A stretch of 64,000 nucleotides of DNA from Panulirus ornatus (GCF_036320965.1 NC_092241.1:27600797-27664796); one strand, 5' to 3'; shown: positions 49,768 to 63,939, counted from the stretch's first letter. The notes: a model not told the origin generated them from the letters alone. Made by a program: numbers and translations.

Positions 49768-50025
49768 GCTAAAAGACCGTTGGTGAGCAGCGTTGAACGA
49801 TCGGTGCTTGAACATGCAGCCGCACGAAAGGCTTGCACGGGATAGAGTGAATTAGAACGATATGATATACAGGGGCCGACATGCCGTGAAAAGACTGAGC
49901 CGGGGCATTTGAAGCAGCCGAGAAAAATGGATGTGAGCGAATGAGGCTTTTCTTTCTTTTCGTCTGTTCCCGGTGGTACCTCTCCAACGCGCGATATGGT
50001 GATCAAGTATCAAAGATTATATATA
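49768..50025 (+). mobile_element. LINE 3'-end fragment (decayed)
   Basis: Aligns with the LINE end at 57,180-57,450: GATCGGTGCTTGAACATGCA, GGGATAGAGTGAATTAGAAC, GATATGATATACAGGGGCCG, GGCATTTGAAGC and CGTCTGTTCC. A mutated core (TACCTCTCCAACGCGCG) lies at 49,977-49,993. The reverse transcriptase reading frame end is unreadable. Confidence 0.78.
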
Positions 50026-50029
50026 CACC

Positions 50030-50840
50030 ATACCTTACCTTGCTCTCGTGCCTCAGAACAGCCCTTCAATCGGGGTTCCTGTGGGACACAGAAAAATAAC
50101 CTCTCCCACAGGGTGGAACCACAGGTTACAAAGTGCAGTGTTATTGCCTGTTTTTCTTTGTTTATCAAGTTCTAAGGAATTTTCAAGTAGATGCTCATTT
50201 TAGGGGGTTAATCTTCCGCATGAGAGGTTTTGTGATATGCTAAATTGATCAGTGCAGTGCTGTAGTTGTGGCAGATGAGAAAGTGCAATTCATATATGTC
50301 TGTGAGCTGTATTTGTAGATCGGTGTATGTGTGGTTAATTGGAATGATGGGGTTGTTGGTTATTTGGTGTCTGTTATCATAGTGTGAATGTGTTTTCTTC
50401 ATTTCTATGCTTGTAAGAGGAGGAAGGATCTGAGATTATAACCTGATGAAGAGAGGTGTAGGTGTGAAATCTTTGTTTCTGTAAGGGGGTTGGTTATGGA
50501 AAGGTTTTGGTGGAAGGTGTCTAGGGCTTTTGAAAAGAAGTGGGTGCTGAGCATGTATGTTGAGATTACATTGGAAGAATTTTGGATATGCTCCGTAAAT
50601 GTTAAATGATTGTGTGTGCTAAGTAGCAGGTAATTGTTCTGATTGCTTTGCTTTGTGTGGTTTGCAATTCTGGTATGCATTCTTTTGTAATGGAGAATGA
50701 CTAGTCAGTCGCAGTGTATCTTAAGTTCAGGTAGATGATTTGTTTGTAGATGGTACAGAGAAATTTTTTTCCCTGTCTGAATTCTTTTCCGATAAAAGGT
50801 CATAAAGCAATTAGTTTGTTTATGACTTTTAAGTTATCAG
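50030..50840. other. GT-biased sequence, no gene recognised
   Basis: The plus strand is rich in G and T (TGTGTGCTAAG, GGTTTTGGTGGAAGG). Long minus-strand frames at 50,208-50,402 and 50,405-50,680 are therefore rich in His, Thr, Asn and Ser and are explained by composition. A very diverged LINE tail on the minus strand is possible but not demonstrable. Confidence 0.45.
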
Positions 50841-52213
<1,373 letters not shown>

Positions 52214-52396
52214 GCACTGTGAGGTTAGGAAGATCTTACTAATAAAAAGAAAACGCTCACATTGTGAGGTTACGAAGGTCTTACTGATAAAAAGAAAACG
52301 CTTGCATTGAGAGGTTACGAAGATCTTATAAAAAGAAAACGCTCACATTGTGAGGTTACGAAGGTCTTACTGATAAAAAGGAAACACTCACATACA
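52214..52396 (+). repeat. ~45-bp minisatellite, 4 units
   Basis: The unit reads GTGAGGTTACGAAGGTCTTA then CTGATAAAAAGAAAACGCTC and ACATT. Starts lie near 52,219, 52,264, 52,309 and 52,350. Unit 3 lacks about four bases (CTGA). Units are about 90 percent alike by eye, so the amplification is fairly recent. Confidence 0.92.
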
Positions 52397-52624
52397 CTTA
52401 ACAAAATCCCAGTCTCTATGCCAGCAATTACTGAACACTATTCCTATGGAAAGTCTTAGTAATATTTCTGAACCTCAACAGAGTACACAGATGCGAGATT
52501 TAACAACGATTCTTCACAAAAGATATGTGCACAGGAAGCGATTTACGCCTCACCTTCTCCTCACTTTCTTGTAGCTTCTCTCCATCATGAATGAATGAAA
52601 AAATAGTCCTGCTCATCTTTTGTG

Positions 52625-53690
52625 TTTTTTTTTTTTTTTTTTTATACTTTGTCGCTGTCTCCCGCGTTTGCGAGGTAGCGCAAGGAAACAGACGAAAGAA
52701 ATGGCCTAACCCCCCCCCCCCATACACATGTATATACATACGTCCACACACGCAAATATACATACCTACACAGCTTTCCATGGTTTACCCCAGACGCTTC
52801 ACATGCCTTGATTCAATCCACTGACAGCACGTCAACCCCGGTATACCACATCGCTCCAATTCACTCTATTCCTTGCCCTACTTTCACCCTCCTGCATGTT
52901 CAGGCCCCGATCACACAAAATCTTTTTCACTCCATCTTTCCACCTCCAATTTGGTCTCCCTCTTCTCCTCGTTCCCTCCACCTCCGACACATATATCCTC
53001 TTGGTCAATCTTTCTTCACTCATTCTCTCCATGTGCCCAAACCACTTCAAAACACCCTCTTCTGCTCTCTCAACCACGCTCTTTTTATTTCCACACATCT
53101 CTCTTACCCTTACGTTACTCACTCGATCAAACCACCTCACACCACACATTGTCCTCAAACATCTCATTTCCAGCACATCCATCCTCCTGCGCACAACTCT
53201 ATCCAAAGCCCACGCCTCGCAACCATACAACATTGTTGGAACCACTATTCCTTCAAACATACCCATTTTTGCTTTCCGAGATAATGTTCTCGACTTCCAC
53301 ACATTCTTCAAGGCCCCCAGAATTTTCGCCCCCTCCCCCACCCTATGATCCACTTCCGCTTCCATGGTTCCATCCGCTGCCAGATCCACTCCAGATATCT
53401 AAAACACTTCACTTCCTCCAGTTTTTCTCCATTCAAACTCACCTCCCAATTGACTTGACCCTCAACCCTACTGTACCTAATAACCTTGCTCTTATTCACA
53501 TTTACTCTTAACTTTCTTCTTCCACACACTTTACCAAACTCAGTCACCAGCTTCTGCAGTTTCTCACATGAATCAGCCACCAGCGCTGTATCATCAGCGA
53601 ACAACAACTGACTCACTTCCCAAGCTCTCTCATCCCCAACAGACTTGCCCCTCTTTCCAAAACTTCCAATTTGTGTTACAAATGCATATA
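52625..53690 (-). mobile_element. 5'-truncated non-LTR retrotransposon (youngest copy)
   Basis: The element reads right to left: the reverse transcriptase C-terminal half, stop near 52,832, a 3' tail with GCGTGTGTGGACG-type words and the GC core (52,661-52,680), and a T19 run at 52,625-52,643 that is its poly-A tail. The 5' truncation lies near 53,690, just before a (GTAT)n(TA)n tract. No clear target-site duplication can be named. It is non-LTR by poly-A tail and truncation. The clade (RTE/L2/CR1-like) is not decided here. Confidence 0.93.
52832..53660 (-). pseudogene. Reverse transcriptase C-terminal half, one frameshift
   Basis: The first frame (53,308-53,616) has QLLFADDTALVADS, the catalytic F-A-D-D box of motif C, then VNVNKSKV and EKLEEVKCFRYL. 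The second frame (52,832-53,389) continues with AADGTMEAEV, LYGCEAWAL, CLRTMCGVRWFDRVSN, VLKWFGHMERM and RRRGRPNWRWKDGV, the usual order for the end of this LINE type. The two frames join near 53,390, where the expected Gly-Val after RYL is disrupted, consistent with loss of a single G. Otherwise no stops occur over about 270 codons, so it is much younger than the other copies. Endonuclease and the first reverse transcriptase motifs are absent through 5' truncation. Confidence 0.9.
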
Positions 53691-53738
53691 TGTCAAGCAG
53701 TTCACGAATTTTTTTAAGGGTTTTGATATTTCCAAATC

Positions 53739-53741
<3 letters not shown>

Positions 53742-53769
<28 letters not shown>

Positions 53770-53795
53770 TGTATATATCTATATATATATATATA

Positions 53796-53855
<60 letters not shown>
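53742..53855. repeat. (GTAT)n(TA)n microsatellite
   Basis: About eight GTAT units followed by TA runs with three AATA interruptions. It adjoins the 5' end of the truncated LINE. Confidence 0.96.
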
Positions 53856-53974
53856 CGAGTTAAAAGTCAACTCTTGATAAGTCTGTATCATCGGAAGCAC
53901 AGTCTTCAAAGAACTCATTCTAAAGAGGTAGTCCAGACTTAGGACCGCAGAAGCTTAAAAAAAAAAAAATAATG

Positions 53975-54016
53975 AAGGAGGGAGTGGGCCATGGAGGAGG
54001 GGGTGGGCCATGGAGG
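53975..54016 (+). repeat. Short tandem duplication (2 x ~22 bp)
   Basis: GGAGTGGGCCATGGAGGAGG is followed by GGGTGGGCCATGGAGGA. Confidence 0.8.
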
Positions 54017-54355
54017 AACTCCTGAACCCTATAGTTTTTCCTACAAGATAATTTGCATTAATTTTTCCAACTTGCTGGTGACCTCCACCATAATGCAATG
54101 AAAACGTTTTATTCTTTATACTTCAAACAAAGTCGAGTCAGGGACAGGCAGTCTTGTGGCACATACCTACGTCACCATTCCTACAGCAAACTCGTATATC
54201 ATTATCAGAATGACTGAAGAAAATAGATGTGAAATAAAAGGTACGGACAAAACCTGTTTTTACAGCCACCGATAAAAGCTTTGAAGTACAGAAGCTTACT
54301 GGCTGTAAGTCGACTGGCGGATCATGTAATTACGCGAACCTACTTGCTGATCTCC

Positions 54356-54398
54356 CCACACACACACACACACAACACACACACACACACACACACAC
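54356..54398 (+). repeat. (CA)n microsatellite
   Basis: About 43 bases of CA with one CAACA interruption. Confidence 0.96.
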
Positions 54399-54510
54399 TG
54401 GCATTTCCCACCACCATCACATAACTCATCAGGTAATCAGTGCATAATTTGGTGCTCACAAGTCTGCCCCGGTAGCCCTCAATAGAGGCTGTGTTCATGC
54501 AGTATAATAA

Positions 54511-54710
54511 AGCTGTTCACCATCTCGCAGTAGCTACCCCATGTGCTGGCCCCAGTGATTAGTCGTTCACCATTCTGCAGTAGGTACCCCAGGTGCTTGC
54601 CCTAGAGATTAGCTGTTCACCATTCGGCAGTAGTTACCCTAGGTGCTGGTCTTAGTGATTAGCTATTCACCACCCTGCAGTGGCTACCCCTGGTGCTGGT
54701 CCTAGCGAAT
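54511..54710 (+). repeat. 50-bp minisatellite, 4 units in exact register
   Basis: Units start at 54,511, 54,561, 54,611 and 54,661, each AGCTGTTCACCATTCTGCAG-like, then TAGCTACCCCAGGTGCTGG and CCCTAGTGATT. Spacing is exactly 50 three times, with no indels although substitutions are common. Confidence 0.93.
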
Positions 54711-55206
54711 ACTTTTGGTTGCCTGTAATAGTAAAACCAATTAGACGTAGAGATAACGTGTGCTCGAGTTCTTTTAACTGACAGACGTTGAGTGATCTTT
54801 TGTACAAGTGATGTTTTGTGCATCTTCGAATGTAGAGATACAATGTACATCTAGAAGTGTACAGTGTCTGTATTTGTAAGATGAAGTGATATTTTGTACC
54901 TGTAAGTCTTAGTGATTTTTGTATATTTACAGCTAGGTAATACTGTGAACACATACAACTAGATAACATCTTATATTTCTAAGTCGCAGCAAATGGAACT
55001 GACACTAGCGATCTAATGAAACCTTTGACCTCCATCTCAATTCCCTTCAGCTCCTAACCCACCCACGCACAGTGGGCTTAATGAAGTCACGTGTAAAGAA
55101 AAAAAATCGCTGAAAGGATCTTAGAATTATTCGACAAAGTTCTTAAAAAATATCAAATGCACGAAGCTCAGTCATTTCAGAAACTGATGATATTGCATCC
55201 TTCAGT
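54711..55206. other. No gene; possible decayed repeat
   Basis: Words like AGTGATCTTTTGTAC, AGTGATGTTTTGTGC, GTGATATTTTGTACC and GTGATTTTTGTAT recur at 54,790-54,920, suggesting an old short tandem repeat. The remainder is unrecognised. Confidence 0.45.
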
Positions 55207-55247
55207 TTATATATATATATATATATATAATATATATATATATATAT

Positions 55248-55286
<39 letters not shown>
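55207..55286. repeat. (TA)n microsatellite, interrupted
   Basis: TA runs broken by TAATA, TTATA and GTATA. It abuts a LINE 3' tail. Confidence 0.96.
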
Positions 55287-55563
55287 CTCGCACACATGAG
55301 GGGGGAGGGGGTTGTTATTCCATGTGTGGCGAGGTGGGGATGGGAATAAAGGCAGACAGTATGAATTATGTACATGTGTACATATGTATATGTCTGTGTG
55401 TGTATATATATGTGTACATTGAGATGTATAGGTATGTATATTTGCGTGTGTGGACGTGTATGTATATACATGTGTACGCGGGTGGGTTGGGCCGTTCTTT
55501 CGTCTGTTTCCTTGCGCTACCTCGCCAACGCGGGAGACAGCGACAAAGCAAAATAAATAAATA
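55287..55563 (+). mobile_element. LINE 3' tail, long subtype
   Basis: Begins in a G-rich stretch, then CATGTGTGGCGAGGTGGGGA, AAAGGCAGACAGTATGAATT, GTACATGTGTACATATG, GATGTATAGGTATGTATATT and TGTTTCCTTGCGCTACC. The core lies at 55,515-55,534, and the tail ends AAAATAAATAAATAAATA. It has no coding part. Aligns with 57,700-57,955 over the extra segment that the 57,300 copy lacks. Confidence 0.85.
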
Positions 55564-55769
55564 AATATATATAATCATCGGACTACGTCTGCTTATGTTT
55601 ACGACTGAGCGAGTCACCTTCGCTACGTTGTATCATCGTGTGTTGACGAGAGGAGGTGCTTGCCTGGCGAGGAACTTCTCACTCCTAAGAAATTCATCAC
55701 TTCCTTGCTACTGGAAGTAACGCAGCCTACAAGCTACAGGAACCCTTCAGGGACTATGGTTCTGAGGCT

Positions 55770-55980
55770 ATGATGATAATTATAATAACAATAACGATAA
55801 TAATAATAATTAAAATAATAATGATAACTAATTATAATGCGGCGAAACATGACGGCAAGGATGTGGATGTGAGCGAATGACGTCGATCCTAGCGAATGTA
55901 AATGAAAATACTGCTACTAATAATAAGAATAATAACAAATATAATGATAATGATAATGATAATGATAGTGATAAAAGTGA
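55770..55980. repeat. Imperfect (AAT)/(ATG)-type trinucleotide and hexanucleotide repeats
   Basis: Two blocks: ATAATAACAATAACGATAAT-like at 55,777-55,835 and ATAATGATAATGATAATG-like at 55,915-55,975. Confidence 0.85.
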
Positions 55981-55984
55981 TGCT

Positions 55985-56600
55985 ACATACTGATAACCCA
56001 TTCCCTGCGGCAGAGTGGATGTCCATACATATATTTCCATCACAATGTTTCTCCAGATCTATAAATGACACAATTTCTTGTTTCTCGAAGTTGTTGTCAC
56101 ACACACACTCTTTAAAGGCAAAACCAGATCCACACATCCCTTACCACTTCTGAAACCAAACTGCTCCTCTCCAATCTGATGCTGTTCAACATGCCTTCAC
56201 CCTCTCGATCGCCACACTCCCATACAACTTACCAATTCCACTCGACAAATTCAAACCTCTGTAGTTTGAATACTCACTTTTGTATGCCTTGCCTTTATGT
56301 AATGGCACTATACATGCATTTCGCTAATTCTCAGGGACCTCTCCATGGTCCATATATAGCGAAAAACCTAGCTAACCAGCCTACAGCAAAATCACAGCAT
56401 TTCTTGAGATATTTAACTGCAATACCGTACCTTATTTCATCGTATGAAAGGCAAAATAGCAAGGCTTTCACCATCTCTTCTCGCTTTACCAAACCACTCT
56501 CTGCGACTCTCTCACTTCGCATACCATCCCCACCTAAAAACTCTACATGTGCCACCCTATCATCAAACACATTCAACAAACCTTCAAAATGCGGAAGAGT
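55985..56600 (-). pseudogene. LINE reverse transcriptase N-terminal fragment (decayed)
   Basis: Reading right to left: LLNVFDDR, VKREEMVKAL and DEIRYGIAVKYL (frame 56,331-56,579); then, in other frames, SEYSNYRGLNL, GIGKLYGSVAIERVKAC followed by a stop, and EEQFGFRSGKGCVD; then CDNNFEKQE and SFIDLEKH. This is the linker and first reverse transcriptase blocks of the same family as 47,262-48,245. It ends just after motif A at ~55,985. Several frameshifts and stops are present. A GATAAT repeat adjoins its 3' break. Confidence 0.82.
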
Positions 56601-57470
<870 letters not shown>

Positions 57471-57474
57471 GATA

Positions 57475-57962
<488 letters not shown>

Positions 57963-58022
<60 letters not shown>
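57963..58022. repeat. (TA)n microsatellite, ~60 bp
   Basis: Pure TA run continuing from the LINE tail. Confidence 0.97.
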
Positions 58023-58027
<5 letters not shown>

Positions 58028-58236
58028 GGAGACATACCAAAAGTGATAAACAAGAGCTTTCAGATCATAAGAATGATGTATGAACAGCGTAAACTGTATG
58101 AGCATATAGTAAATTCGGACATGATACAAAAGTTTAGCAACCTTTATGATAGTAGAAAAGGTTTGGGAGATGAGTGTAGAACTCCCTCCACGTACATTAC
58201 AACTGGGAAATTATAGGTTGGTGTTATCGCACTCCA

Positions 58237-58338
58237 CCTGCATGAGGTTATACCGCGAGCGGAAAGTCACCTTCGGCAAGGTTGTATCATCATCGAAGGA
58301 CGAAAAGGATCCCTTTCTCGTCGAAAGAGATTTTCTCC
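58237..58338 (+). repeat. Dispersed repeat family M, copy 1
   Basis: CCTGCATGAGGTTATACCGC, AAAGTCACCTTCGGCAAGG, TTGTATCATCATCGAAGGA and GGATCCCTTTCTCGTCG match 62,594-62,697 in order. A shorter likeness, GAGTCACCTTCGCTACG then TTGTATCATC, lies at 55,607-55,637. The frame at 58,146-58,385 is probably incidental. Confidence 0.7.
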
Positions 58339-58344
58339 GCAAAG

Positions 58345-59500
58345 GAGTCCACGTTTTCGCTACTACTGCATGCAACGCAGCTTAAGTCTGCAGGATCCTC
58401 GTAAAAGCGATGGATATATAGATATATAGAGATATACAAATATACAGACAGATTGATAGACGTTGCGGTAGCTAAAAGTATGTAACACAGTCGATGAGTC
58501 ACTCGTTCTTAAAATATTGAAACAGAACTTTACATCGTTTATTTATTGACCTGAAGTTCACTGATAGCAAACGGAAATAGAGGTGGATGATTATAAGTGA
58601 AGCTTAAGGAAAATAATGCCTTACGTTTATGGGACTGTTACAACATAGGACAATCATCATGCTAAGTCGTCAAAGGTGGATTCAGAAATGACTTACAGCC
58701 TAGCATGCGATGTAACAACTGGTCCTCTCGCGCTCATGATGAAAGAGCATTAGTTATACACAAAATATCTATCCTGCCTTGCCTCGCTGTTCCCTGGATA
58801 ATGTGCTAATTACACACTGTACCTAGCACGGAATATTTATATGTAGCTTCTTCTTTTGCTGCCCCTTAAATAATGCGATAATTCTACATTCTACACCGCG
58901 TCTAAATCAATCTTCAATTATCCTGAAATCATCCCCGTCCTAATATTTAAAGCTTCGCCCAATGAAAAAAAAATGTATATACATATTCTCTTTATGTACC
59001 ACCAAGCTCAATAGACTTTGAGATATTCTGATCTAAGACAACAAGTCTAATTATGCAGGAGAGAACTGTGTAAAATATGTGGATACTTCATCTTTATTCT
59101 GATGATAATTAGCATTATAGTGAAGCTGGATGACCCAGATATCTATCAGTGAATTCAGATCAGGTTAACGAGGGTTTTGTACTTAAGATATAAGCTCGTA
59201 GTTTTCTTTTATTTTCTAAACCTAACCTTCTTGTGATCCCCACATGACCAAGGATACTCCAACAAACGTTTTAACTTCTAGCTACCCGCACCTGGAATTT
59301 CTCCATATCCACCAATGCCAGGTAAAATTCACTTTTTCTTTCTCTAAATATTTCTTATACCAGTTCTTCAATAACAACAAAAAAAAAAGTGCTCCACACA
59401 TTCTTCACCTCTCCTCTAGACCTGATGTTCTGTGTATACCATCATCCTTTTAATCATACGTTTCTCATATATTATCAGGTATACTCATTGGAATTACACC
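58345..59500. other. No recognisable feature
   Basis: AT-rich complex sequence with an ATAGATATATAGAGATATAC-like stretch at 58,412-58,445. No element or gene is recognised. Confidence 0.55.
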
Positions 59501-59519
59501 TTTCTAATTCGAGCTTTTA

Positions 59520-60480
59520 ATTTTGTTTCACGTGCCTTTATATAAAGGCGTAAGACATGCATTCTGCCAATCCTAAAGCTCCTCACTTTGAATAGCTTGA
59601 CTACCTATTCAATATGCTCTCTTGAAAAGCTAAACCGCAGTTCCATCCATTCGTGCCACTACATAACATTTCATGTCACAAAAGGCTTCCACACAACCTA
59701 TATTCTTTTCAGCAAACCATCGCCAGGACTTTCACTACGCACTCCACCTCACTCCAACTACACCACAATCCTTAAAAGTACTCCTTCCAGATCATTTCCA
59801 TCTCTCATATGCCTGTTATCATTTCCCCAATTGTCCCCTTCCTGTGGTTCTAATTGTTCTCATGATATTCTCATCTTACTATTCTTTTCTAAAAATTCTT
59901 CTTATTCTCCCAAACGTTTTTCCATGCTCTCTCACTCCCTTAATTTGTTCTCTGTTTTAGCTCTGACTCCTTTCTCAAAACTTCTTGCCACTTTCTCTTG
60001 TATGCCTCCCAACCACACGCACCCCTTTGTTGCAGGTACTATCTGCATACCTTTCTTTTAACCTTCACTTGCAAGTTAACTTCTTCTTTCTGCATCTCAC
60101 TTATGCTTTATCTAACGACGAAAGCCCACTGTCAGGTATTACACACTTTATGCGCACATGTAATCAGTGCTTCCCTGAATACCTTATATTTCCCTCCTAC
60201 TTCCTTTGTTTCGTTTACTGTCATCCTATTTTCCACTCTTCACTCAGTCTCTCTCAAAATCTCTGCACACAGGCTTCTTTTTCAAGTTCCCTCACTTTCA
60301 GCACTTCTTTTAAACCTACACCATCTCCTCTTCCTGAACTACTACAAAGATCACACTCGCCTCCACTAAGATATGATCAGACTTCCCATCCGATTCACAT
60401 TCAACAGTCCTTCCTTTGTACGCCTGTTCATTACAACATAAACCAGTTCTGCCTTTTTATTTCATTTTGTATTTAAAAAG
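59520..60480 (-). pseudogene. LINE endonuclease end plus reverse transcriptase start (decayed)
   Basis: Reading right to left: ESDGKSDHILVE at ~60,375-60,400, the S-D-H signature that closes an apurinic-type endonuclease. Then a broken linker, and DWQNACLTPLYKGT at ~59,525-59,568, the first reverse transcriptase motif (W-x-x-A-x-x-x-P-L-Y-K-G). Frames change and stops are frequent. Same family as the other LINE fragments. Long plus-strand frames here (59,588-60,061 and 59,985-60,476) are Ser/Pro/His-rich shadows. Confidence 0.8.
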
Positions 60481-60569
60481 TACACGATTCGAGAAACTGT
60501 TCTTTTCATACATTCATTTTGGCACCCGATCCTCCCAATTATTCTGTACCTTCATTTTATATTAGCCAC

Positions 60570-60790
60570 TCCTTCAGGTTCAGGCCCTGAACTTTCAAAA
60601 CACTTTTCACTCCATCCTTCCACCTCCTAATATGTTTCCCCTTTTCCCTTGTTCCCTCCATTTCTGACAAGTTATACTCTCTCATCACTCATCCTTTCTA
60701 TATGTCTAGATATTTTCAGCACAACCTCTTCAGCTCCTTCTTACAACAGCGCCCTTTCTCTTACACTATCATTTGCCCTCTCATTTAGCC
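60570..60790 (-). mobile_element. LINE reverse transcriptase tail fragment (decayed)
   Basis: The plus strand carries GTTCAGGCCCTGAACTTTC, TTTTCACTCCATCCTTCCAC, TTCCCTTGTTCCCTCC and TCACTCATCCTTTCTATATG, matching 52,895-53,080 in order. It lies between two endonuclease fragments of the same family and strand, so the region is a mosaic of separate copies or one rearranged element. Confidence 0.75.
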
Positions 60791-60853
60791 TCAGTATCTT
60801 CCTTTAGATCTTTTCCCAATCACGTGCACTCCTCCTTCCAAACAACGCCTATA

Positions 60854-60855
<2 letters not shown>

Positions 60856-60929
<74 letters not shown>
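60856..60929 (+). repeat. (CT)n microsatellite, ~74 bp
   Basis: Pure CT run within the LINE mosaic. Confidence 0.97.
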
Positions 60930-60933
<4 letters not shown>

Positions 60934-60964
60934 ACAGCTGAACTCCCTCACCCCACCACTGACT

Positions 60965-61745
60965 GCTCTGTCTCAACTGTCCATCCAATTACCCTCCCAA
61001 ACACTTCTCTCGTACATGTCAGTAGTGCTTCGCTAAATGCCTCTGATTCTTCGCCTATTCCTTGCTTCATTTAGTATCACATTTTGGTATAATACACTCA
61101 TTCTTTCCTGGTATTTCTTCTCACAGGCATCTCCTCCAAACTCAAGCACTTTCACAAGCCTCCTCCAACCCAGATAATTTCTTCTTTTCCTATAGCTTCT
61201 ACAAACCTTCATACTAGTCTCTACCAAGTAATGATCCGACATCCCCCCAGCTGTCCCTCACAACAAACTTACATTGAAGTGCCTCTCCTCTGCATGCCTA
61301 TCAGTTAGTTCATAGTCCAACAATAATTTCCCTATTCTCATACCAGGTATTCCAAATCACCAGTCATTTTTCAGCACACAATTCCACAAGATGCTCACTA
61401 TCATTATCACAAAACCGGATGTCCCATCCCCTCCCCCCAACACACACCCAATCACACCCCACCCAACCCCACCCCACCCCACTTCAATCATACCCACAAC
61501 TGCCACATCCCCAACTCTCGCATTCAAATTACCCATCACTAAAACCCGACCCCTTGCATTAAAACTGCTTACACACTCACTAAGCTCCTCCCAGAGCAGT
61601 CGCTTCGCTTCTTTAGTTCTTTTTACTCTAAGTATTCAAGCACTTATACTTTTATCCACATCGATCTGGACCTCACTATCTTACACTGTTTCACACATTC
61701 CCACAGCTTCTTCAACAGTACATCTATCCCTTCCTTAGTTCTCAT
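60965..61745 (-). pseudogene. LINE apurinic-type endonuclease fragment (decayed)
   Basis: Reading right to left: LLWEELSECVSSF and RVLVMGNLNARVGDV (the G-D/N-x-N-A-R-V-G block, here with Asn in place of the usual Asp of GDLN) at ~61,500-61,610, then MSDHYLVETSMKV at ~61,205-61,242 (the S-D-H signature) and EKKYQERMS. The centre is broken by stops and by a G-rich expansion (Trp-Gly-Gly-Val repeats, 61,450-61,490). The endonuclease nicks target DNA in working LINEs; this copy lacks the intact core. Confidence 0.83.
61457..61480 (-). other. G-quadruplex-type G-run cluster
   Basis: On the minus strand, GGGG runs alternate with single T or TT (GGGGTGGGGTGGGGTTGGGT), five tracts of three or four G in 24 bases. 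This satisfies the standard G-quadruplex pattern. Formation is prediction only. Confidence 0.8.
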
Positions 61746-61991
61746 CATAACACTAACTCATGACTGTACCCCTAAGATTCCCAAAGCATTCTTCCCCTCT
61801 ACCCCTTCGCTATATTTCACTCAAGAGTGAGAACATCCAGGCTCCACTCTCAAACTTGCTGCTTATCACTACCTTCTTCTCATCTTGGTTACATCCAACC
61901 ACATTTACATAACCTACCTTCAGCCTTTCAGGAATATGAGCACTCCTTGATTGGTTCCCTCCTGTGTTCCAGCTTTTAGAAATTAAGAATA

Positions 61992-62090
61992 CAAGAATGG
62001 GAGGGTTTCCAGCATCCGCACCCGCCCTCTTCATTTGCCCTCTACAATAAGCAGGGAATACGAAAGAAGTATTCTTTCTCCTCTATCGCC
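61992..62090 (+). repeat. Dispersed repeat family K, right part
   Basis: GGGAGGGTTTCCAGCATCCG, a CCCGCCCTC block, GCAGGGAATACG and AGAAGTATTCTTTCTCC. The order agrees with the CCTCCCGCTCCCTCCCC end of the copy at 40,680-40,895 and extends further. The left half with the core is absent. Confidence 0.55.
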
Positions 62091-62593
62091 AATACATATA
62101 TACATCCTTGGACTTGAGGAGAGAGAATAGTACCCTCGAATTTCCTGATTGCGTAGAAAACGAGTAAAAGAGTCGGGAGCTGGGACCCAGAAATCCTTCC
62201 CTCCTTGCGCTTCAGCTTTTAAAACTTGGAAGAGAGAGATGGATGGGTCAAGGAATGAGTACTTATGAACCTCGAAGAAATAGGCTGGAGTGTGTGAAGG
62301 TGCGTAGATGTAAATAAGGGAGTACGTAGTATGTTTGGGGAGAGGAACCTGGGTGAGCTGGCTTTGAATGAAACTAAGCTCAAGAGACAAAAGGAAGAGA
62401 AATTTGAAAATGTCTTCTGGGTAGAGCCTAAGGCTGGTGTGAGGGCGAGAGCAAAAGAGTAGATGACGCTTCAGCTAATAGAGGTGTCGTGGGAATATGG
62501 GAAAAAGTAAGTGTCTGGTATCGAACTCCTGGTTAAAGTGAGTGAAAATGAAGCTGGATTATGAGAAGTGGATAATTGTTAGAGGATAGATAA
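62091..62593. other. Unrecognised sequence
   Basis: A G/A-rich stretch. The minus frame at 62,031-62,390 has no recognised domain and partly overlaps the family K copy. Confidence 0.5.
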
Positions 62594-62697
62594 CCTGCAT
62601 GTGGTTATACTGTTAGTGAAAAGTCCCCCTTCGGTTAAGCTGTAATCATCATCAATGAAGGATAAGGAGTACCATCTCTTCGAAGATCTTCTTACTC
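62594..62697 (+). repeat. Dispersed repeat family M, copy 2
   Basis: CCTGCATGTGGTTATACTG, AAAAGTCCCCCTTCGGTTAA, TAATCATCATCAATGAAGGA and a TCTCTTCGAAGATC end, collinear with 58,237-58,338. A (TA)n tract follows 25 bp later. Confidence 0.7.
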
Positions 62698-62721
62698 TAA
62701 AAAGTCCTTTTTTCCTACTGG

Positions 62722-63858
<1,137 letters not shown>

Positions 63859-63926
63859 CAGTAACGTTGTCATGCTGTCATTTGACCCCCTTTGACTTAC
63901 GTCTTACTTCGCAAGGAAAGGCCTTC

Positions 63927-63939
63927 TCTTCGCACGCGC

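Noticed and set aside
50208..50690. LINE C-terminal region on the minus strand
   Set aside because: A faint likeness in the order of hydrophobic and His residues, but the strand is simply GT-biased and no diagnostic motif is present.
52808..53511. Large plus-strand frames of 150-212 codons
   Set aside because: They are antisense to the LINE reverse transcriptase at 52,832-53,660 and read as Ser/Pro/His-rich shadow peptides.
59588..60476. Two plus-strand frames of ~160 codons
   Set aside because: Antisense to a decayed LINE; the minus strand holds the SDH and W-x-x-A-x-x-x-P-L-Y-K-G motifs.
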